From: Bacteroidota bacterium
GTDB taxonomy: Bacteria; Bacteroidota; Bacteroidia; SpSt-205; S141-50
Direction of reading: 5' to 3'
NCBI GenBank assembly: GCA_015490695.1
Contig: WFXK01000071.1
Location: 1-10,565, forward strand
Length of the DNA: 10,565 bases
Below the pieces are notes generated by a model. It did no database searches. It was not told the origin of the DNA and saw only the letters and a program-made list of their open reading frames with translations. Position numbers and translations under genes: made by a program. Of the stretch, positions 6,261-10,565 are shown piece after piece (the stretch's first letter is position 1; each line of letters opens with the position of its first letter).

Positions 6261-6680
6261 TTATTTATTGCCCACAAAAGCGATAACTTTTAATTCAATT
6301 GCAATAGGTGTAGGCAGTGCTACGACGCCGACTGTGGTTCTACAGGGTTTATGTTTGAAGTATTGTGCGTAGATGCGGTTAAAGGTTTCAAAGTCTTTTT
6401 CTATGTTGGTTAAGAAGACAGTGACGTCTACGATGTCTTCCCATCGGGCACCTGCTGCTTCAAGGATGGTTCGTACATTTTCAAAAACTGCTCTACATTG
6501 TATTTCTATATCGTAATCTATTACTTTCCCTTGTTCGTCTAAGGTTACTCCAGGGATTTCTTTGCTGCCGGGTTTCCTTGGTCCTATACCTGAGAGGAAT
6601 AAAAAGTCGCCGACTCTACGGGCATGGGGATAAGGACCTACCGGCTCAGGAGCGTCTTTGCTAAAAATAAAGGGTTCCAT
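6261..6680 (-). CDS. RidA-family (YjgF/YER057c/UK114) deaminase, 2-aminomuconate-deaminase-like variant
   Basis: RidA proteins are small trimeric cytoplasmic enzymes that hydrolyse reactive enamine/imine intermediates. The 139-residue sequence has the family core: VGDFLFLSG (about residues 23-31), AVFENVRTILEAAGARWEDIVDVTVFLTN, and CRTTVGVVALPTPIAIELKVIAF at the end. Arg114 and Glu129 are 15 apart, as are Arg105 and Glu120 of E. coli RidA/TdcF, so the imine-hydrolysing site appears intact. The start GPYPHARRVGDFLF and the insert GIGPRKPGSKEIPG resemble the subgroup including bacterial 2-aminomuconate deaminase of tryptophan/kynurenine or nitrobenzoate breakdown. No other gene of such a pathway is nearby, so I name only the family. 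It is the first gene of the minus-strand block, divergent from the DUF2851 gene. It ends 160 bases before the yceI-family gene. Confidence 0.92.
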   Translation of the reverse strand: MEPFIFSKDAPEPVGPYPHARRVGDFLFLSGIGPRKPGSKEIPGVTLDEQGKVIDYDIEIQCRAVFENVRTILEAAGARWEDIVDVTVFLTNIEKDFETFNRIYAQYFKHKPCRTTVGVVALPTPIAIELKVIAFVGNK

Positions 6681-6685
6681 GGCAA

Positions 6686-6693
6686 CAAATATA
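6686..6693 (-). promoter_or_regulatory. Possible Bacteroidota -7 element for the RidA gene
   Basis: On the minus strand the sequence is TATATTTG, an exact match to the Bacteroidota -7 consensus TAnnTTTG. It ends only five bases before the ATG at 6680, so transcription would begin at or next to the start codon (a leaderless message). I see no clear TTTG -33 box at the expected distance, so chance in AT-rich DNA is a real alternative. The 6681-6788 gap must also hold the promoter of the divergent DUF2851 operon. Confidence 0.25.
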
Positions 6694-6788
6694 ATAGTTT
6701 ACAAGCGATTTCTAAGAACTATCTGTAACTTTTACCCCAAAAATTTCCATAGTGTTTCTTTTCTTCTCTTTTTGTTTTGCTCCTTGCT

Positions 6789-8060
6789 ATGGAACGCTAC
6801 TTGCAGTGGCTTTGGTATAAAAACCCTTGGCGAAATCCTTTAAAAACAACGGAAGGAAAATTGGTTTATATCCTTTCTCCAGGTAAATGGAATCATTCCT
6901 ACGGACCTGATTTCTTAGAAGCAACGATTGAAATAGAAGGTACGCAATGGTTCGGTGCGGTAGAAGTACATACCACTTCTAAAGAATGGTATTTGCACAG
7001 TCATCACAAAGACCCTGTGTATAATCAAGTTATTCTTCATGTGGTTTATGAATCGGATGGAAAGCCTATTCGGAGGGCAGACGGAACAAAGGTTTTTGAA
7101 GTCGCTTTAAAGGACACGATTGCTAAGGAAGTATGGAGCGATTTATGTCAAGAGCAGCCTATGTTATGGTGTCGTAAGTTTTCCCAGGAGCTTCCTTCGC
7201 TGGTTGCTTTGAACATGGTTGTTCGTTGTGCGTTTGAGCGTTTGGATTATCGTGCAGAGCGGTTATTGGAACGTCTTGAGGTGTTGAAGGGGGACTGGCA
7301 GCAGTTAATATGGGAGCAGTCGCTTTATTATGCGGGCGCGCCCAACAACAAAACCGCTTTCCTCTCTATCGCACAACAACTCCCCTATCAAATCATCAGC
7401 AACTACTTAGAAACCCCTGAAAAAGCAGAAAGCCTTTTACTGGGTGTTGCCGGACTACTAACTCCTAAAGATGCCTATAGCAAACAACGGTATCAGCAAT
7501 GGCAGAGTTTAAAACAGCTATGGCAGCTTACTCCTTTGAACCTTCCCTTACGATGGAATGGCCGTTGCTTTAACCATCCAACACTGCGTTTAGTACAAAC
7601 CCTTTATTTAATTGCCCATCTCAAGGGTGTGGAAAAATTCTTAGACCCTCAACTACCTCCTTCACTAAAAGAAGTAAAAGTCCCGCTGTATTGGCAACAA
7701 CATTATGCTATTGGTAAACCTTTACCTATGAAAGGTAATGCCATTCCTTCTTTGTGGCAACGATGGTTAATCAATCTTTACGTGCCATTACAAATTGCAT
7801 GGAACGCTTTCCACAATAGAGCAACGACTAAAGAATGGATTTTATCGGTGTTAGAGCGACTTCCTGCTGAGCACAATCACATTACAAAGCTGTTTCATCC
7901 GCAAATCCTTTGTATGAAAAGCGCTTTGGAAAGTCAAGGAATTTTATCTTTGTACAAAGATTATTGTCTTAAGGAACGATGTTGGGAATGTCTTATTGGA
8001 AGCTATTTATTGCGTTGTGCAGTGTCGCATACGCACAATCGCTCTGCTGTGAATACTTAG
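6789..8060 (+). CDS. DUF2851 family protein
   Basis: The protein has no established function that I know of. The 423-residue length and N-terminal signature fit DUF2851, a family found mainly in Bacteroidota. The signature covers YLQWLWYKNPWR, then GKWNHSYGPDFLEATIEIEG, GAVEVHTTSKEWYLHSHH and DPVYNQVILHVVYESDG. Residues Pro40-Asp41, Glu59-Val60-His61, His70, His72, His73, Asp75 and His84 form a dense set of possible metal ligands. A spaced PD then ExH arrangement between beta strands recalls PD-(D/E)xK-type nucleases, but this is my inference. The remaining two-thirds is helical and Trp/Leu-rich. There is no signal peptide, so it is probably cytoplasmic. I chose ATG 6789, matching the family start, over a TTG at 6777. 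It is the first gene of a three-gene operon ending in recJ, and its last 73 bases overlap the next gene. Coding-strand composition flips from G-rich to C-rich near 7335. Confidence 0.9.
   Translation: MERYLQWLWYKNPWRNPLKTTEGKLVYILSPGKWNHSYGPDFLEATIEIEGTQWFGAVEVHTTSKEWYLHSHHKDPVYNQVILHVVYESDGKPIRRADGTKVFEVALKDTIAKEVWSDLCQEQPMLWCRKFSQELPSLVALNMVVRCAFERLDYRAERLLERLEVLKGDWQQLIWEQSLYYAGAPNNKTAFLSIAQQLPYQIISNYLETPEKAESLLLGVAGLLTPKDAYSKQRYQQWQSLKQLWQLTPLNLPLRWNGRCFNHPTLRLVQTLYLIAHLKGVEKFLDPQLPPSLKEVKVPLYWQQHYAIGKPLPMKGNAIPSLWQRWLINLYVPLQIAWNAFHNRATTKEWILSVLERLPAEHNHITKLFHPQILCMKSALESQGILSLYKDYCLKERCWECLIGSYLLRCAVSHTHNRSAVNT
7334..7343. other. GC palindrome at an abrupt strand-composition switch
   Basis: The 10-base perfect palindrome GGGCGCGCCC lies inside the DUF2851 gene. 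In 7201-7320 I count about 44 G and 14 C on the plus strand; in 7341-7440 about 8 G and 35 C. The palindrome sits at that boundary. The reading frame is uninterrupted. Its meaning is unknown. Confidence 0.4.
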
Positions 8061-8449
8061 GTTTTCATTTTGGGAAACCATTAAAGAGAGACAGCGCTAT
8101 GGCTTGCTATCAAAAGGGAAGCATGGAAATATGTAAACTGCCTTATAGCCTTAAAGACGGAGATATTATTTTAAAAAAGGTAAAAGCCTATGTTTACCGA
8201 AATCAGCTTTACATGGTTGTTTATCAGGTAGAGGGGCTTGAGCAATCAGAAACGTATTTGATGTATTTAAAAATGCGTTATGGTGAGGGGAAGCAGAAGG
8301 GTTATGCTCCTCATTACGAATGGGAAAACGAACAAATACGATTAGTTTATGACAGAAATCTTTTTTCGGGAAATACGGAAGTGCGATGGGAGTATTTACC
8401 GATTATTCGTCATTTAGAAAAGCAATATAGGAATGCTTATGGTTTCTGA
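7988..8449 (+). CDS. Small secreted/periplasmic protein of unknown function
   Basis: I do not recognise a named family. The 153-residue protein starts MSYWKLFIALCSVAYAQS, a plausible Sec signal peptide with an AYA-Q cleavage site, so the mature protein is about 136 residues in the periplasm or outside. The mature part begins with a EYLGFHFGKPL segment. It then alternates strands and turns (KVKAYVYRNQLYMVVYQVEG, then YLMYLKMRYGEG, then HYEWENEQIRLVYD), the style of many small beta-rich Bacteroidota secreted proteins. Cys pairs occur near the mature N-terminus. An in-frame ATG at 7979 would add only MLG and has a possible AAGGA upstream. The whole signal peptide is encoded in the overlap with the end of the DUF2851 gene. 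The 3' end overlaps recJ by 17 bases, so it is translated within that operon. Confidence 0.8.
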   Translation: MSYWKLFIALCSVAYAQSLCCEYLGFHFGKPLKRDSAMACYQKGSMEICKLPYSLKDGDIILKKVKAYVYRNQLYMVVYQVEGLEQSETYLMYLKMRYGEGKQKGYAPHYEWENEQIRLVYDRNLFSGNTEVRWEYLPIIRHLEKQYRNAYGF

Positions 8450-10139
8450 ACGTAGGGGTAGGTATTTATGGCGGTATAGCGACCTTCACAAGGAAGCAGC
8501 TTTAGTGCGGCATTTAAGTAAGACCTTAGGTTTAGATGGTGTGATTGTGCATTTATTAGTACAGCGGGGTTATCGTTCTGCAGAAGCCATTGAACAATTC
8601 ATAGCTCCGACATGGTCACATCTTCATAATCCCTTTTTGATGAAAGACATGGATAAGGCTGTCAGCCGCGTTATAAAAGCTTTCCATAACAAAGAACCTA
8701 TTTTAATCTATGGGGATTATGATGTAGACGGTACAACAGGGGCAGCACTGTGGAGCTATTTCTTAAAACATCGTCAACATCCCTTTGAATACTATGTGCC
8801 AGATAGGGAAAAAGAAGGTTACGGACTTTCTAAACAAGGGATTGCTTATGCAAAAGCGAAGAATTTTTCGCTCATCATTGCTATTGATTGCGGTATAAAA
8901 GGACACGAAGTGATTGAGATGGCAAACGCCTATCAAATTGATGTGATTGTTTGTGACCACCATGAACCTGGTGAGACCTTACCGCCTGCTTATGCTGTAC
9001 TAAACCCCAAACGAAGCGATTGTACTTATCCCTTTAATGGATTAAGTGGTGCTGCTGTGGCTTTTAAATTGCTTCAAGGAGTAGAACAACAACTTCCAAG
9101 CCATTTCCCATGGCAACACTATGCAGATTTATTAGCCTTAAGTGTGGTTTGTGATTTAGTTCCTATGCGAGACGAAAACAGAGTCTTAGCTTCGTTAGGA
9201 TTAAAAAAGTTAAAAGAGGATCCTATTCCCCCTTTAGAAGAATTGATGCACATTGCCAGTGTTAAAGCGCATCGTAGGGATTCGGTTTACACCGCTTTAT
9301 TTCAATTAGGTCCGAGGTTAAATGCTATGGGGAGGCTTTATCATGCTAAACACACTATTGCCTTTTTACTTAATGAACTCTCTGCAGCGCCTCTCCATCT
9401 TGCCAATGAAGAAAGAAAGTCTATTCAAGAAGCGATTTTAAAGGAAATTATAGAGCATATAGAGAAACATCCTGAAGAGTTTCGGGATGCGATTGTGCTA
9501 TGGAATCCCCATTGGGAAGCAGGAGTGATTGGCATCGTTGCGGCAAAACTGGTAGAACGCTATCATCTTCCAACACTGCTTTTAACAAAAGACAGCAAAG
9601 GCTATTTAAAAGGTTCTGGACGTGCTCCCGAAGGATTTCACCTCTATCAAGCACTAAAACATTGTAAAGACTTCTTAGTTAATTTCGGTGGACATCAAGC
9701 AGCCGCCGGATTACAATTAAAAGAGAAAGATTTTGATGCTTTCAAAAATCAATTTATTGAATACTGCAAACAACATTTTCCACCTCATATGCGTGTTCCA
9801 AGATTATTCATAGATTGTAATTTACCCTTTGACCGCATTAATTATTCGTTATTTAAGCAATTAAAATATTTAGAACCTTATGGACCTGAGCACCTTCCTC
9901 CTACATTTGCTACACATAATGTGTTACTTACGCATGTAGAAGATAGAGGACACTATCTACGGCTTTATTTCAAAAAAGATTACATCACTTTTGAAAGTTA
10001 CTTATGGAATTACGAGCCTTATAGTTCTGTTTTACAAGTCAACCGGTATTATCACATTGCTTATCATGTAGAGGAGTTATACAATACACCTGGAGCACTT
10101 TGTTTAACAATTAAAGATTTGATTCTTGTTGGGAAGTAG
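8433..10139 (+). CDS. recJ: Single-stranded-DNA-specific exonuclease RecJ
   Basis: RecJ degrades single-stranded DNA 5' to 3' with Mn/Mg in recombination and base-excision or mismatch repair. The 568-residue protein is of normal bacterial length and has all DHH-family motifs. Motif I is YGDYDVDGTTG (Asp95, Asp97, Asp99). Motif II is IAIDCGIKG (Asp152). Motif III is VCDHHEPGE (Asp175-His176-His177). Later come GLSGAAVAFKLL and LGPRLNAMGRL. The DHHA1 part includes GIVAAKLVERYHLPTLLL, GSGRAPEGFHLYQAL and FGGHQAAAGL (about 418-427). A C-terminal OB-like region (about 455-568) follows. Key acidic and histidine residues are present, so the enzyme should be active. The ATG at 8433 has AGGA just upstream; an in-frame ATG at 8439 is possible. 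It overlaps the secreted-protein gene by 17 bases and ends the plus-strand operon. No clear intrinsic terminator is visible in the 66 bases after it. Confidence 0.97.
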   Translation: MLMVSERRGRYLWRYSDLHKEAALVRHLSKTLGLDGVIVHLLVQRGYRSAEAIEQFIAPTWSHLHNPFLMKDMDKAVSRVIKAFHNKEPILIYGDYDVDGTTGAALWSYFLKHRQHPFEYYVPDREKEGYGLSKQGIAYAKAKNFSLIIAIDCGIKGHEVIEMANAYQIDVIVCDHHEPGETLPPAYAVLNPKRSDCTYPFNGLSGAAVAFKLLQGVEQQLPSHFPWQHYADLLALSVVCDLVPMRDENRVLASLGLKKLKEDPIPPLEELMHIASVKAHRRDSVYTALFQLGPRLNAMGRLYHAKHTIAFLLNELSAAPLHLANEERKSIQEAILKEIIEHIEKHPEEFRDAIVLWNPHWEAGVIGIVAAKLVERYHLPTLLLTKDSKGYLKGSGRAPEGFHLYQALKHCKDFLVNFGGHQAAAGLQLKEKDFDAFKNQFIEYCKQHFPPHMRVPRLFIDCNLPFDRINYSLFKQLKYLEPYGPEHLPPTFATHNVLLTHVEDRGHYLRLYFKKDYITFESYLWNYEPYSSVLQVNRYYHIAYHVEELYNTPGALCLTIKDLILVGK

Positions 10140-10205
10140 TTTTATTTAATATTGAGGAGTGTTTTCACTGCAGGGGGGCGAATAGTTCTGTTTTTAGAAT
10201 ATCTT

Positions 10206-10565
10206 TTAACGTTTCGTTTCAAAGAAGCGTTGTAGTAATGCTTGTGCCTCGTTTTCTACGGAAGGTACTTTAATCATTTCCACAGGAAGATGGTTTAAAT
10301 AGAGAGAAACTCCAAATTTAGGTTGTTCAACAGCGTAGAAAATCGTTTTTATACGCGCATGCATAGCGGCACCATAGCACATTAAGCAAGGTTCTACAGT
10401 AACAATTAGCAAGCACTCTTCCAGATATTTCGCATTTAATGTTTGCATAGCGGCACTTAAAGCGAGCATCTCAGCATGGGCAGTCGCATCTTTAAGTCGC
10501 TCCACTTGATTAAAACCCTTACCTAAGACCTTAAAACCATGCATTACGACTGCTCCTATGGGAAC
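10206..10565 (-). CDS. tadA: tRNA-specific adenosine deaminase (TadA-like), N-terminus cut by window edge
   Basis: TadA converts the wobble adenosine of tRNA-Arg(ACG) to inosine. The visible 119 residues are in frame to the last base of the window. They contain VPIGAVVMHGFKVLGKGFNQ, the zinc/catalytic motif TAHAEMLAL (His ligand, Glu proton shuttle), VTVEPCLMCYGA (two Cys ligands) and RIKTIFYAVEQPKFG. The RI...PKFG pattern and the T-A-H-A-E spacing favour TadA over cytidine or guanine deaminases, though a nucleoside deaminase paralogue cannot be fully excluded. About 30 residues are missing at the N-terminus. The ATG at 10544 is internal, because the frame and homology extend upstream of it. 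It is convergent with recJ, with 66 bases between the two stops. Confidence 0.9.
   Translation of the reverse strand, partial: VPIGAVVMHGFKVLGKGFNQVERLKDATAHAEMLALSAAMQTLNAKYLEECLLIVTVEPCLMCYGAAMHARIKTIFYAVEQPKFGVSLYLNHLPVEMIKVPSVENEAQALLQRFFETKR

Noticed and set aside
6753..6788. Hydrophobic N-terminal extension of DUF2851 (frame reads FFSSLFVLLLA before Met)
   Set aside because: No ATG or GTG starts it, only TTG at 6777 is available, and family homology begins at the ATG at 6789.
6658..6843. Plus-strand open frame spanning the ridA start and the DUF2851 start
   Set aside because: It is 61 codons, covers the divergent promoter region and both genes' starts in other frames, and looks like chance reading of a pyrimidine-rich stretch.
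9448..9654. Minus-strand open frame of 68 codons inside recJ
   Set aside because: It lies wholly within conserved recJ sequence in the opposite direction, with no start signals or homology.
10140..10205. Possible bidirectional terminator between recJ and tadA (AGTG-TTTT-CACT and TTCT-GTTTTT-AGAA)
   Set aside because: Both stems are only 4 bp and no consistent U-run follows, so I cannot call a terminator.

Overview
The window looks like a piece of a Bacteroidota chromosome with about 40-43% GC by eye. The main evidence is a DUF2851 protein, a family I know mainly from Bacteroidota, and a short lipoprotein carrying the 'CTDPxAxNYxxxAxxDDGSC' motif common in secreted Bacteroidota proteins. Start codons generally lack strong Shine-Dalgarno sequences, which also fits. 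An inositol-phosphate synthase next to an inositol-phosphate cytidylyltransferase/CDP-alcohol transferase fusion suggests either an inositol phospholipid or the compatible solute di-myo-inositol phosphate. The latter is known from thermophiles, so a warm habitat is possible but unproven. I see no mobile element, phage gene, tRNA, rRNA or CRISPR array. Every gap between genes is shorter than 200 bases.

Minus-strand block (1-6680), read right to left: a RidA-family enamine/imine deaminase, then a 160-base gap with two CRP/FNR-type palindromes 22 bp apart, then a YceI-family protein, a small lipoprotein, aspartyl-tRNA synthetase (aspS), an 80-residue NuoK-like membrane protein, a VIT1/CCC1-type iron/manganese transporter, myo-inositol-1-phosphate synthase, and the IPCT/CDP-alcohol transferase fusion, which runs off the left edge. 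From aspS leftward several genes overlap (aspS/nuoK-like, nuoK-like/VIT, synthase/fusion), so co-transcription of at least part of the block is likely.

Plus-strand block (6789-10139): starting at a divergent promoter region shared with the RidA gene are a DUF2851 protein, a small protein with a signal peptide, and recJ. All three overlap, so they are probably one operon. A convergent tadA-type tRNA adenosine deaminase (minus strand) enters from the right edge.

Most of the content is housekeeping: tRNA charging, tRNA editing and DNA repair. The less ordinary parts are the inositol pair, the twin CRP-like operator in front of yceI, an isolated and divergent NuoK-like gene, and the uncharacterised DUF2851 protein with a possible metal or nuclease signature. 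I did not find a clearly new multi-gene system.
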